A stretch of DNA of 64,000 nt from an uncultured Actinomycetes bacterium (GCA_937876245.1 CALEGP010000033.1:17474-81473); one strand, 5' to 3'; shown: positions 19,874 through 30,482, numbered from the stretch's first letter. Program-made: numbers and translations. Notes: generated by a model not told the origin, from the sequence alone.

Positions 19874-20764
19874 TTATCCCCTTACCTTTCTTTTCAAGCG
19901 ACCTTGAGAAGTAGCAGCACCGAGTAGAACAATGGCTCCTCCTAGTGGTTCATGCCAAGAAATTTTCTCACCCAAAAAAACCCAGCCTACAAAGACTGCC
20001 ACAACTGGAGTCAAATAAGTTACTGAACTGGCAATCGAACTTCCAGCCCGTTCCACTATCTGAAAATTCCAAATATAAGCGATACCGCTTCCAAATACCC
20101 CAAGTGCGACCATAGCAAATACAGGGCCCATCCGATATTCATCTTTTGCGATTCCATTCATCAAGTAGAAAGGCAGGAGCGTGATTGCAGCGGCAGTTAC
20201 CTGCCCTGCGGCAAGGGATTCGGCGCGCAGATTCAGAGGCGTTAGATATTTTCGAATGATTGGAAAAGAAAGTCCATAACAAGTGATTGCGGCGAGTAGG
20301 GCAACAGAGCCACTTATTGAATTAGATCCAATCCCCTTCCAGATACCCAGAACTGTTAAAACTCCAATACCGCCGAGAGAGAGACCTAATATTTGGTGCA
20401 GGGCGATTTTCTCTGACCTAAAAAAGAATAGAATAAAAATCAAAGTGGATAAAGGAGTGCAGGCGTTAATTATTCCTGCCAGAACTGAAGTGACTCTCTG
20501 CTCGGCGTAGGCAAATAAAACACCTGGGAAAACATTTAGCAGTAGCGAAACAATCCATAAAACGAACCAAGTTCGACGATCGCTAGGAAGTGAAATACCT
20601 CTTATTTTGATTATTAAAAGAAGTATCATCGCGCCGAGCGCGCAACGACCAAAAGCGACCCCCACTGGAGTTAGAAATTCAAGCCCAAGTTTTATAAATA
20701 TGAAGGAACATCCCCAAACAATTCCTAGCGCTAGGTATATTGGGAGCCAGGATTTTTGCTTCAT
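19874..20764 (-). CDS. EamA-family drug/metabolite exporter
   Basis: This is a ten-span DMT-superfamily transporter made of two EamA repeats (about residues 5-135 and 150-285), with the typical GCSFIFIKLGLEFLTPV and YLTPVVAVFVGWVFLGEKIS segments at the ends of each repeat. Such proteins export amino acids or other small metabolites across the inner membrane; the substrate is unknown. The frame is open to 20875, but I start at the ATG at 20762-20764, which has GAGGGAG eight bases upstream and gives 296 residues. Confidence 0.9.
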   Translation of the reverse strand: MKQKSWLPIYLALGIVWGCSFIFIKLGLEFLTPVGVAFGRCALGAMILLLIIKIRGISLPSDRRTWFVLWIVSLLLNVFPGVLFAYAEQRVTSVLAGIINACTPLSTLIFILFFFRSEKIALHQILGLSLGGIGVLTVLGIWKGIGSNSISGSVALLAAITCYGLSFPIIRKYLTPLNLRAESLAAGQVTAAAITLLPFYLMNGIAKDEYRMGPVFAMVALGVFGSGIAYIWNFQIVERAGSSIASSVTYLTPVVAVFVGWVFLGEKISWHEPLGGAIVLLGAATSQGRLKRKVRG

Positions 20765-20788
20765 GGCAACTCCCTCTAATGTTTGGGT

Positions 20789-21424
20789 ATGACTACTGCT
20801 GAAATTGGACCTGGTGAATTCTATCCAGTCGTTGGTGTTGGCCCTCATCCCCAACCTTGGCCAGTCGGAGAGCAATATGACCCAGAATTGCTGGCAAACG
20901 GAGATCGCCGAAATGTATTAGATCATTACCGTTACTGGAGTGTTGCAGCAATTGTCGAGGATTTAGACACTAAGCGACATGATTTACAAATTGGGATTGA
21001 AAATTGGCAACATGATTTGAATATTGGTTCAGTCGTAAGAACAGCCAACGCATTTAACGTTTCTAAAGTCCATATAGTTGGAAAGCGTGATTGGAACAAG
21101 CGCGGAGCAATGGTTACGGATAAATATTTACAGGTTCTACATCATCCGACTGTTGCCGATTTTAAAATTTGGTGCGATGAAAATGCAGTTCCGATTATTG
21201 GGATTGACAATTTACCCATTTCCAAAGAGCTAGAAACTTCTAGGATACCTAAGAAGTGTGTTCTATTTTTTGGTCAAGAGGGCTCGGGGATGTCTGATGA
21301 GGCGGTTGAAATTTGCCAGACTGTTTTAGCTATTAGGCAATATGGTTCGACAAGATCGATGAATGCATCTGCCGCAGGCGCCATCGCTATGTATGCCTGG
21401 GCAATGCAACACCTAAATAATTAA
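20789..21424 (+). CDS. TrmH-family RNA 2'-O-methyltransferase
   Basis: This is a SPOUT-class methyltransferase of about 211 residues. Motif 1 is NIGSVVRTANAF (about 76-87), motif 2 FFGQEGSGMSDEA (about 160) and motif 3 RSMNASAAGAIAMYAW near the C-terminus, which together form the knotted SAM site. It likely methylates a tRNA or rRNA ribose. I start at the ATG at 20789, only 24 bases from the divergent eamA start and with no ribosome site, so its transcript may be leaderless. It converges on the TPR gene with a 4-base overlap. Confidence 0.9.
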   Translation: MTTAEIGPGEFYPVVGVGPHPQPWPVGEQYDPELLANGDRRNVLDHYRYWSVAAIVEDLDTKRHDLQIGIENWQHDLNIGSVVRTANAFNVSKVHIVGKRDWNKRGAMVTDKYLQVLHHPTVADFKIWCDENAVPIIGIDNLPISKELETSRIPKKCVLFFGQEGSGMSDEAVEICQTVLAIRQYGSTRSMNASAAGAIAMYAWAMQHLNN

Positions 21425-22353
21425 GCTTCCTTAATTACCTCTGCAACCGCTTTAATCCGACGGCGAATTTCTTTTGCTTCTTCCATTCTTCCGAGTGATT
21501 GCAGAAGGTCAGCCATTCGATTTTCGATTTCCAAAATAAATTCAAAATCTTTATTTTCATTATCCGTCGCAACTTCGAGAACACGATCTAAAGTATTAAG
21601 GCCATCTTCCTTGAGATTGCAGAGAATTTGCGCCTTTCCAAGTTCAAGTAATGAATAAGTCTCGCGATAATGATCGTGAGCGGTAACAAAAACATCAAGC
21701 GAGCGTTGTGCGGCGGCGAGTGCGCCATCACCGTCACCAATCTCATTTAGGCAGTGGGCAATTTTTTGATCGCATCTCGCGACGTTAATTACCTCTTTTA
21801 ATTTCTTAAATAAGTCTCGAGCTTCCTGAAAAGACTCTAGCGCTTGGCCATAATTCTTTAATTCGCGTTCGGCGCATCCAATTAAATGTAAATCGTTAGC
21901 GGCACCGCTGTCATTTCCATCTACTAAATGTTCTTGAACACAATCTGTCATACATCCGATTGTCTTCTCGTACTCTTTCGAGGAGAACCACCATTCGCCC
22001 AGAGTGCAGGCCAGCTCGATTGCCAGCGGAGACTTAGATTCACGAAGCAGCTCGACAGCTTTGCTCATTGCAGTCGCGGCTTCGGTCATTCTCTTTAACT
22101 GATTTAAGTTATAGCCAATTGCTGAATAAGCCTGGGCCAGTCCATCGGTCGGAACAACTGAGCCAAGTGCAGCATAAATATCACGGGCAGTTTCTGCCAG
22201 TGCAAGGGCTTCGTCATATTGGCCACGAGCATAAATCCGAGCGCTCAGCTCGTAATAGGTATTGGCTCGGTCTAGACCTTGGGTTTCTGGGATGCGCTCC
22301 CAGAGCATTTCCTCGGTGACAATATCTTCTGTGGAATCCTCATCATCACTCAT
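21421..22353 (-). CDS. TPR-repeat protein
   Basis: A soluble, acidic protein of about 310 residues made of tetratricopeptide repeats: recurring helices such as YYELSARIYARGQYDEALALAE and EYEKTIGC, with Gly-Ala-Tyr-Ala spacing. No catalytic domain is visible, so it is likely a scaffold or interaction protein. The frame is open to 22434, which would overlap the divergent guaB1 start; I prefer the ATG at 22351-22353 (MSDDEDSTED…). Function is unknown. Confidence 0.75.
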   Translation of the reverse strand: MSDDEDSTEDIVTEEMLWERIPETQGLDRANTYYELSARIYARGQYDEALALAETARDIYAALGSVVPTDGLAQAYSAIGYNLNQLKRMTEAATAMSKAVELLRESKSPLAIELACTLGEWWFSSKEYEKTIGCMTDCVQEHLVDGNDSGAANDLHLIGCAERELKNYGQALESFQEARDLFKKLKEVINVARCDQKIAHCLNEIGDGDGALAAAQRSLDVFVTAHDHYRETYSLLELGKAQILCNLKEDGLNTLDRVLEVATDNENKDFEFILEIENRMADLLQSLGRMEEAKEIRRRIKAVAEVIKEA

Positions 22354-22403
22354 GCCAATGACTCTAGCAATACCTTCCGATATCCGCACGGGCAGGGGTA
22401 TAG

Positions 22404-23843
<1,440 letters not shown>

Positions 23844-23844
23844 T

Positions 23845-24075
23845 TTAATCTATTTCTCGTTTAGGGTCGTCGCTTTCATCCCAATCTTCCTGCGGCTGCC
23901 CAAGCTTCCAATACATGTAATAAATAAATAGTCCGAAAAATGGCCATTCAAAAACATAGAGCCAGGCGCGTTCTTTTCCATCGAGAGCTCGGGAGAATTC
24001 TAAAAGTCCCATAATTAAACAGATTGGGATAAACACAAGTAACCATTTACGTTTTGGCTCAACTTCTCTAGTCAT
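23845..24075 (-). CDS. Small membrane protein next to ctaG
   Basis: A 76-residue protein with two probable membrane spans (about 11-27 and 38-57) and a strongly acidic tail rich in Asp and Glu. It overlaps the ctaG-like gene by 8 bases and ends one base from the guaB1 stop. I do not recognise a family. The tight coupling to ctaG suggests a helper role in cytochrome oxidase assembly, which is inference from context only. Confidence 0.7.
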   Translation of the reverse strand: MTREVEPKRKWLLVFIPICLIMGLLEFSRALDGKERAWLYVFEWPFFGLFIYYMYWKLGQPQEDWDESDDPKREID

Positions 24076-24847
24076 CAGCGCCCTCTATTGCTTTTTCATT
24101 TGCAATCCAATCACTGGCCGCCAGTGCGATCCAAGCCGCATCAATTAGCATCCCCATAGCCCACATAATGGCGCCACCTCGGCGTTGATCCGCAATTCCA
24201 GTTGCCATACTTACTCCATCTGGGAGGTGATGTAATATTTTATTTCCAGAATACAAAAAGAAACCGGTCATAGTTTCAGGAAGCATCATTGCAAATAAAG
24301 AAAGCACTCTTGCCGCATAGGAAACATTAAAGGGTTGGGGATTTCCAGACATGACTGGGTAGTAATAAATAAATCCCCCTACTAAAAAGAGAATTAGTTC
24401 AAACATGTGAGCATTTGGGTCTGTCATTCCAGCATCTGCCAGTGGCGAGAAATGTGTGATGATTAAAACAGATAGGAAAACCACAAAACCAACCTCTGGC
24501 CTGAAGAGTTGTTTGATTAGGACATTGCCACCAATTGCCCGAGCGAACTTTCTTGCCTTTGGGTCTTTGGAGTTCACCAAAATCTTGATAGGGGAACCCA
24601 GAACAATCAAGGGAGAAACAAGCATCATGAGGCCAACGTGCTGAATCATATGAATCCAGAAACTCGAGAGCGCGGCGTGGGAAATTGGGCCAACTAAGAG
24701 CAGAAAGGCCAGTCCCATCCCAGTATAGAAAGAGATCTGCCTCAGGGTTGAGACCCCGTGAGTTCTAGGTTTCTCCCTGAAATACCAGGTGGTCTTGGCG
24801 ATTAACGCTATGGCGAAGAAAAGGTCCCAAACTGGGTTTAGCCCCAT
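24068..24847 (-). CDS. ctaG: Cytochrome c oxidase assembly factor, CtaG (caa3) family
   Basis: A 259-residue, seven-span membrane protein of the CtaG_caa3 family, thought to help deliver copper to cytochrome oxidase. Conserved His/Met-rich spots are visible at HMIQHVGLMM (about 64-73) and THFSPL (about 130). It is transcribed away from the oxidase genes at 25 kb across a shared 165-base region with a palindrome, and overlaps the small membrane protein gene downstream. This is not the Cox11-type CtaG of proteobacteria. Confidence 0.88.
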   Translation of the reverse strand: MGLNPVWDLFFAIALIAKTTWYFREKPRTHGVSTLRQISFYTGMGLAFLLLVGPISHAALSSFWIHMIQHVGLMMLVSPLIVLGSPIKILVNSKDPKARKFARAIGGNVLIKQLFRPEVGFVVFLSVLIITHFSPLADAGMTDPNAHMFELILFLVGGFIYYYPVMSGNPQPFNVSYAARVLSLFAMMLPETMTGFFLYSGNKILHHLPDGVSMATGIADQRRGGAIMWAMGMLIDAAWIALAASDWIANEKAIEGADD

Positions 24848-24938
24848 TGATCACACCGATTTCTCATAATTTTCCCGACATTTTGCCATAAAAGTGTTCC
24901 GATATCCTACCTATACCCCTACCATATTGACCATTGTA

Positions 24939-24957
24939 TGACCTGGACCACAGGTCA
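24939..24957. promoter_or_regulatory. Palindrome in the divergent ctaG/cupredoxin promoter region
   Basis: A perfect inverted repeat with 7-base arms TGACCTG and CAGGTCA and a 5-base centre lies 56 bases before the cupredoxin ATG, in the 165-base region between two divergent genes of oxidase biogenesis. It is not followed by a T tract, so it looks like an operator, not a terminator. Which regulator binds is unknown; it does not match the CRP/FNR consensus. Confidence 0.45.
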
Positions 24958-25012
24958 GAACAACCACAAATGCAAAACTAAATAGGGACTAAATAAGGGA
25001 AGGCTAAAACAT

Positions 25013-25747
25013 ATGGCTAAATCTAATATGACGGCGGGAAAAAGGGCGGCGAGCGCAATTCTTGCAACCGCACTTTCGATCTCCGTCGTTGTTGGCGTTG
25101 GCGTGACGCTTAATAAATTCAGCGCAGATCCAAATGGCAAGTTATTTGCGACCAAAGAAGCAGACACGATAAATGTCGATGGCAAAGAATATCCAAAGGC
25201 TTCCCTAACAATGGGCGTCTATGCCGATACTGAGCAGGCGCACGCAGATGGATTCACTGGAATGAAAAATGATTGGGTTCAATATGGGCCTTCAAATCAT
25301 TTAGTACTCCCAGCAAATACTTACATCACAATGACCATCCATGGTTATGACGGCGGCGAAGAACTCAACAATCCATTCTTCGGAAAAGTTATGGGCACGG
25401 TAAGTGGTACTGTAAATATTGACGGTGTGGAATATGACTCCTTGCCTTACAATAAAATTCAGCACACTTGGACCTTGCACGGAATACCTCAATCAACACA
25501 GGATCCTTTATTTGTCAGTGTTCCTCTACTCCGAGTTGAAGAAGATGACGAAATTGGTTGGGTGCCAACTGAAGACCCAATTACAAATTTCAAAGGTCAC
25601 ACAATTACCTTCTCGTTCTTAACTAAGGGCGCCGGCGAATATGTTTGGAACTGCGAATTTCCTTGTGGTGACGATACTTACGCCAAATTCGGTGCAGCTA
25701 TGAGCGGATATGGTTATATGTCTGGGAAGGTTACGGTCACAGCATGA
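25013..25747 (+). CDS. Cupredoxin-domain protein of the cytochrome oxidase operon
   Basis: This 244-residue protein begins with a signal or anchor helix (about 13-32) and ends in a cupredoxin fold (about 90-244). The copper-site candidates are a His in QHTWTLHG, then the ligand loop NCEFPCGDDTYAKFG with two Cys and AMSGYGYMSG with Met residues near the end. It precedes and overlaps the subunit II gene by 4 bases, so it belongs to the oxidase. It could be a membrane-tethered electron donor or a copper carrier for CuA. GGGAAGG lies upstream of the ATG. Confidence 0.8.
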   Translation: MAKSNMTAGKRAASAILATALSISVVVGVGVTLNKFSADPNGKLFATKEADTINVDGKEYPKASLTMGVYADTEQAHADGFTGMKNDWVQYGPSNHLVLPANTYITMTIHGYDGGEELNNPFFGKVMGTVSGTVNIDGVEYDSLPYNKIQHTWTLHGIPQSTQDPLFVSVPLLRVEEDDEIGWVPTEDPITNFKGHTITFSFLTKGAGEYVWNCEFPCGDDTYAKFGAAMSGYGYMSGKVTVTA

Positions 25748-26541
25748 GCCAAAATGACAATCTAGATTTAAAGCCAGTACCGGGAGAACGACTTAAGAAA
25801 TTTTTAAGACGCTCAGATGTATTACAATCAACTCTTTTCGGTCTGATCATCACGGGCGTGTTCATAATTCTTGGTGGTAAGTACTACCCAGAGTGGATGC
25901 CTGCAGCCATGAGTACCGACATGAAAGCAATAGTGAAGTTAATGACGGTCTTCACTTGGATCTCAGCCCCAGTTTGTGGAGTTGTTTTAGGAATTGCTCT
26001 CTACTCATTCCTAAATCGCCACAAGGGCGATACTCCACCACCTGACGGCCCAGCAACACGAACTAATGGACCAGTCGTACTTCTCTGGTCAGTTGTTACA
26101 AGTGCGCTTGCGCTCGTTGCAGTTCTTTATGGATTGACCGAGCAGAATTCAACATCGCTTGCTTCGGCAAGAAATGCTGAAGATGCGATGGTGGTTAACG
26201 TAATTGGTTCACAATGGGCATGGTCGTTTGACTATCCAGAGTATGGAATTTCTTCTCACGAATTAATGTTGCCAATTGATCGCCCGGTTTCATTCAAAGT
26301 TGTATCGGTTGATGTAAACCACTCATTCTGGCCAGTTCAACTTGGCGTCAAGGTTGATGCTAATAAATTGGCTGAAACTCTTGCTGATACCACTCCAACT
26401 AAGTTAGGCGAATTTGATGTTAAGTGCGCAGAGCTTTGCGGGCTTTACCACGCTTACATGGAAACCACCGGTGAAGTAATGACTGAAGAAGATTTCAATA
26501 GTTGGGTATCAACTCAAGACGGAGATAGGAACACCAAATGA
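25744..26541 (+). CDS. ctaC: Cytochrome c oxidase subunit II
   Basis: Subunit II holds the CuA centre that takes electrons and passes them to subunit I. Two membrane spans (about 30-50 and 70-95, with a third hydrophobic stretch near 108-130) precede a cupredoxin domain with SQWAWSFDYPEYG (about 158) and the CuA motif CAELCGLYHAYM (near 223), where both Cys, His and Met are present. It has no heme c domain. The 265-residue length is normal. It overlaps its neighbours on both sides by 4 bases. Confidence 0.93.
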   Translation: MSQNDNLDLKPVPGERLKKFLRRSDVLQSTLFGLIITGVFIILGGKYYPEWMPAAMSTDMKAIVKLMTVFTWISAPVCGVVLGIALYSFLNRHKGDTPPPDGPATRTNGPVVLLWSVVTSALALVAVLYGLTEQNSTSLASARNAEDAMVVNVIGSQWAWSFDYPEYGISSHELMLPIDRPVSFKVVSVDVNHSFWPVQLGVKVDANKLAETLADTTPTKLGEFDVKCAELCGLYHAYMETTGEVMTEEDFNSWVSTQDGDRNTK

Positions 26542-28400
26542 CAACTCTTGATAGCCAAGTAGGATCTCGGGCAATTCCGAATCCAAAGAACAGTTTAATT
26601 ACTAAATTAAATGCTGGAACAGGTTTAATTGTTGGAATCCTTTTTGCAATTGGAACTTACAAAGGACTTTCCAACACACTAGATACCAGTGTTTATCACC
26701 TTCACAATCAAGTCTTGCTCGCCACTATGTTTATGTGGAGCATCGGCTTTCTTGTTGGAATTGGTGCATTCATCGGACCTGTTCGTTGGTTGGTTGGAAA
26801 AGACCTAACAGCTGAAGAGCAGCTCTATATGGCTGGTGACGGGCAAGGAATATCTCGTTACTTTAAATATTGCACTGACCATAAAGTGGTTGGAATCCAA
26901 TACCTGTGGGGCGTAATCACGCTGCTTGCCGTTGGTGGCAGCATGGCGATGATGATCCGTACCGACCTGTTTAACTCAGGCGGCCACTTCGTCACTGCTC
27001 CTATCTACAACTCACTTGTTGGTCTTCACGGAATCACCATGATTATCGCGTTGATTATTGTTGCAACTGGACCATTCGGTAACTACATCATGCCAATCAT
27101 GATCGGTGCTGCTGATATGGCATTCCCCCGCTTAAATGCTCTTTCTTGGTGGGTTCTTGCTACCGCAATCCCAGTACTTTGCAGCGCTTGGTTCCTAGGA
27201 GGAATTCCAACTGGTTGGACAGCTTATGCGCCACTTAGCGTTCAGGCCGGTCCAGGAATGAACGCTTTCTTGGCAACAATCATTATCTTCGCTGTTTCTA
27301 CTGCAGTTGCTGGTATGAATATCACGGCAACTGTCATAACAATGCGTGCGAAAGGAATGTCTTGGAACCGTGTGCCAATTTTCGTAATTGGTGCCACAGT
27401 TTCTGTTGCCCTTGCAATCCCAGCATTCCCAACATTTATGGTGGCAATGATTCAGACTGCGATGGATCGCTCATTCATGACTGGGTTTTTTGATGCAAAT
27501 GTCGGCGGCACTGGCTGGCTATATGCGCACCTATTCTGGATTATGGGCCACCCTGAGGTCTACGTAATCCTTGTTCCTGGTGTTGCGATTATTATGGAAA
27601 TTGTTCCGGTTTTTGTAAGAAAACCACTCTTCTCATATACCGCAGCTGTTGTCGGATTTGCCGGAATCGCCGGACTTTCAGTTCTGGTTTGGGCACACCA
27701 CATGTATATGTCAGGCTGGATGCCAATGCTAAACGGACCTTTCATGGTTACAACAGAAATGATTTCAGTTCCGACTGGACTTATCTTCCTCGTAATTCTT
27801 GGAACTCTTTGGAACGGCAAGCCTTGGCTTAAAGTTCCCATGCTTGGTGCCTACGCCTTCTTGTGGAACATGCTTATCGGTGGCATAACCGGCTTGTACC
27901 TCTCAGATGTTCCGGCCGATCAATATCTACATGGTTCAATGTATGTAACTGCACACTTTCATTACACGCTAATGGGCGCAGCACTTACTGGAGCCGTTGC
28001 AGGTTTGGTTTACTGGTATCCAAAGATGACTGGTCACATGTTAAATGAGCGCGCAAGTTACGTTTCATTCTGGCTAATCCAAATCGGCTTCCAGATTCTC
28101 TATCTCGGCATGTTTATTGCCGGTTCAGAAGGACAACCACGACGCGTAGCTGACTATGCATCTGAATTCATTAACTCCAACAGAATAAGCACAGTCGGTG
28201 CTTACACAGTTGGAATTGGATTCATAATTCTTCTCTGGGCTGTTGTTCACTCATGGCGCCACGGAAAGATAGCGCCTATGAACCCATGGGGCGCAAAGAC
28301 TCTGGAATGGACTGTTCCTTATCCTGTTCCACTAACTAACTTCGATACCCCACCAGTTGTAACAAGTGATCCTTATGGATACGGAAGGAGTGCAAAATAA
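26538..28400 (+). CDS. ctaD: Cytochrome c oxidase subunit I (K-channel Lys missing)
   Basis: This is the 620-residue catalytic subunit of a heme-copper oxidase, with about twelve spans. Heme and CuB ligands are seen in LVGLHGITM, GHPEVYVILVPG (the His-Tyr pair and the D-channel Glu), VWAHHMYMSGW and TAHFHYTLMG. The D-channel entry ADMAFPRLN is intact. In the K-channel segment VPTGLIFLVI the lysine normally after PTG-I is replaced by Ile, and the Asp of the usual LHD magnesium site is Gly (LHGS). These changes set it apart from classical aa3 enzymes. It overlaps ctaC and ctaE. Confidence 0.94.
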   Translation: MTTLDSQVGSRAIPNPKNSLITKLNAGTGLIVGILFAIGTYKGLSNTLDTSVYHLHNQVLLATMFMWSIGFLVGIGAFIGPVRWLVGKDLTAEEQLYMAGDGQGISRYFKYCTDHKVVGIQYLWGVITLLAVGGSMAMMIRTDLFNSGGHFVTAPIYNSLVGLHGITMIIALIIVATGPFGNYIMPIMIGAADMAFPRLNALSWWVLATAIPVLCSAWFLGGIPTGWTAYAPLSVQAGPGMNAFLATIIIFAVSTAVAGMNITATVITMRAKGMSWNRVPIFVIGATVSVALAIPAFPTFMVAMIQTAMDRSFMTGFFDANVGGTGWLYAHLFWIMGHPEVYVILVPGVAIIMEIVPVFVRKPLFSYTAAVVGFAGIAGLSVLVWAHHMYMSGWMPMLNGPFMVTTEMISVPTGLIFLVILGTLWNGKPWLKVPMLGAYAFLWNMLIGGITGLYLSDVPADQYLHGSMYVTAHFHYTLMGAALTGAVAGLVYWYPKMTGHMLNERASYVSFWLIQIGFQILYLGMFIAGSEGQPRRVADYASEFINSNRISTVGAYTVGIGFIILLWAVVHSWRHGKIAPMNPWGAKTLEWTVPYPVPLTNFDTPPVVTSDPYGYGRSAK

Positions 28401-28999
28401 TGTCAACAGATACTAAATTTCACGTCCATCATGATGCACCGGAAGTTGTTGGCCGTCGTGAACGCCTTGGAGTTCGCCTCCTAATTGTCGCCGATGGATC
28501 GTTCGTCTTCGCATTGATCTTCTCTTATTTCTATCTGAGAAACCTTGATCAAAATGGCGGATGGATCCCAGATGGCGGACATACTCTTGCAACTTCTACT
28601 GGTTGGAAAGTCGTAATCCCACTAATCATTGCTGCTCTGGTTCACAGATTAGCGATGCGCGATCCAAGTCATCAGAGAAGTTTCTCTGCGATCGCTCTAC
28701 TCTCATTGGCTTATGGAGCGTATGCGCAGTTCGATCAACTCGCTAACCTTCCATTTATTGATGGCGAATCTGGAGCTTTTGAGGGTGCATATGCATCTTG
28801 CGTGACGCTTATTGCTGGAGGAAACCTCTTCCACTATATCGTCGCTATTTTCTTGGCTCTTGGCTTAGTGCTAAGAAGTGGCCGTACAAATGTTAATCCA
28901 GTACTTGAATCATGGCGCATGCGCACTGCTGGTTCTTGGTTCACTTGGATTGCAATTGCTGGTGTAGCAGCTTCTGCTATTACGCCTTCATTTATGTAA
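28400..28999 (+). CDS. ctaE: Cytochrome c oxidase subunit III
   Basis: This 199-residue membrane protein has about five spans and overlaps the ctaD stop by one base. The start (VHHDAPEVVGRRERLGVRLLIVADGSF) resembles the N-terminus of actinobacterial subunit III, and LFHYIVAIFLALGLVLRSG matches the helix that holds conserved residues of this subunit. It is the last gene of the operon; a strong hairpin terminator follows 10 bases after the stop. No subunit IV gene is visible. Confidence 0.85.
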   Translation: MSTDTKFHVHHDAPEVVGRRERLGVRLLIVADGSFVFALIFSYFYLRNLDQNGGWIPDGGHTLATSTGWKVVIPLIIAALVHRLAMRDPSHQRSFSAIALLSLAYGAYAQFDQLANLPFIDGESGAFEGAYASCVTLIAGGNLFHYIVAIFLALGLVLRSGRTNVNPVLESWRMRTAGSWFTWIAIAGVAASAITPSFM

Positions 29000-29009
29000 A
29001 TAGAAGTAC

Positions 29010-29042
29010 AAAAAAGCCCCCGAGATGATCGGGGGCTTTTTT
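29010..29042. terminator. Bidirectional rho-independent terminator
   Basis: The arms GCCCCCGA (29016-29023) and TCGGGGGC (29029-29036) form a perfect 8-bp G/C-rich stem with a 5-base loop, flanked by A6 on one side and T6 on the other. It ends the oxidase operon on the plus strand and the NCS1 permease gene on the minus strand, whose stop codon overlaps the T tract. Confidence 0.95.
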
Positions 29043-30447
29043 ATTGCTCCTGCTTTCTGATAGTTTTTCTTGCCAATAAAATATGTCCAAGGAAGCCAAT
29101 CACCAAGGCAAGAATTACGCCGATATTTGAATAAGCCCAAGGTCCATCTTTGCCGCCAATTAGACTCAGAAAGTAACCCTGCCAATTCAACCAGCTGGCA
29201 AAGGTATTGGTGACAAAACCCCAGCCAATAACCGTTCCGACTGCGACAAGGGCTATAGAGCGGATATTCCAAGCACCATAAATACCCTTTGGATCGAACA
29301 AGTCAGCTTCAACATAATCTCGTTTCCTAAGAACTACATCTGCCACAAAGATTGCAGACCAGACCGCGATAGGCACGCCAAGAGTTATGAGAAAGCCCTG
29401 AAATGGCGCAAAGAAGTCTCCGGCAATCCAAACGATGTAAATGGTGCCTAACGTCATTATTGCTGCGTCAATTGATGCGGCCACGTGGCGCTTTACCGGT
29501 AGGCCTACGGAAACAAGCGTTATGCCAGAGGAATATAAGTCAAGGATTGCACCGCCAATTAAGCCAAGAATGGCAACGGCTGCAAATGGAATTAGATACC
29601 AAGTAGGAACAAGAGTTGTAAGTGCACCAATCGGATCCATCGCAATTCTTTCTCCGAGTTCTTGGCTGCTGCCAGCAAGAAGGGAGCCATAAATAACTAA
29701 AACAATTGGAACTATCGAAGCCCCAAAAACTGTCCAGCCAATCACTCCACGACTCGAAGCGCTACGGGGCAGATAGCGTGAATAATCGGCGGCAGCATTT
29801 ACCCAGCCCAATCCAATTCCGGTCACACCAAAGATAAGTGCACCAATAAAAGCCTCGAAACTTCCACTTGGAATTGCCGAGATGGCGCTCCAACTGACTT
29901 GATCAAGGGTCAAGATGATGTAGCCAACGGTCAAGATGATTGTTGCAATTGTTAAAACTTTTTGAATTCTCATGATTACTTGGAAACCTAGGACCCCACC
30001 AAAAATAGTTAAGCCCGCAGCAATTGCAAAACCTAAAATTCTGGAAACATTTGGTTCAATATTGCCCACTCTGGTGAAAACAGTCTCTGTGGCTAAGGTA
30101 GCTAAAGAAACCAGAACGGTTTCCCAGCCCACGAAAATTAGATATGAAAGTAGGCCCGGAACAATATTGCCCTTGACGCCAAATGCTGCTCGGGAGAGGG
30201 TCATTGTTGGGGCATTGGCCCTTTTGCCGGCCAAGGAACTGATCCCAACCAGGAAGAATGACGCGACTGTTCCGATTATGGCCGCAAATGTTGCCTGCCA
30301 GAACGAAATGCCAAAGCCTAAAAAGAATGAGCCATATGAAAGTGCTAGTAAGGAGACATTGCCTGCCGCCCAGGGCCAAAATAAACTTCGAGGCGAGCCA
30401 CTTCTTTCAGATTCAGATATTACATTCGTACCATTTAACTCGAGCAT
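29041..30447 (-). CDS. NCS1-family purine/cytosine-type permease
   Basis: This 468-residue, twelve-span transporter belongs to the NCS1 family, which imports cytosine, purines, allantoin, hydantoin or thiamine with protons or sodium. Typical segments are the first-helix region GNVSLLALSYGSFFLGFGI, PTMTLSRAAFGVKGN and GLGWVNAAADYSRYLPR (about 213-229). The substrate cannot be fixed from sequence; Hpt and GuaB1 in the same window make a purine base plausible. Its ATG is only 35 bases from the divergent MFS start, which hints at leaderless transcripts on both sides. Confidence 0.88.
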   Translation of the reverse strand: MLELNGTNVISESERSGSPRSLFWPWAAGNVSLLALSYGSFFLGFGISFWQATFAAIIGTVASFFLVGISSLAGKRANAPTMTLSRAAFGVKGNIVPGLLSYLIFVGWETVLVSLATLATETVFTRVGNIEPNVSRILGFAIAAGLTIFGGVLGFQVIMRIQKVLTIATIILTVGYIILTLDQVSWSAISAIPSGSFEAFIGALIFGVTGIGLGWVNAAADYSRYLPRSASSRGVIGWTVFGASIVPIVLVIYGSLLAGSSQELGERIAMDPIGALTTLVPTWYLIPFAAVAILGLIGGAILDLYSSGITLVSVGLPVKRHVAASIDAAIMTLGTIYIVWIAGDFFAPFQGFLITLGVPIAVWSAIFVADVVLRKRDYVEADLFDPKGIYGAWNIRSIALVAVGTVIGWGFVTNTFASWLNWQGYFLSLIGGKDGPWAYSNIGVILALVIGFLGHILLARKTIRKQEQ

Positions 30448-30482
30448 GAGGTTAAGAGTAGGGGTAATACTAGGATGACCGC

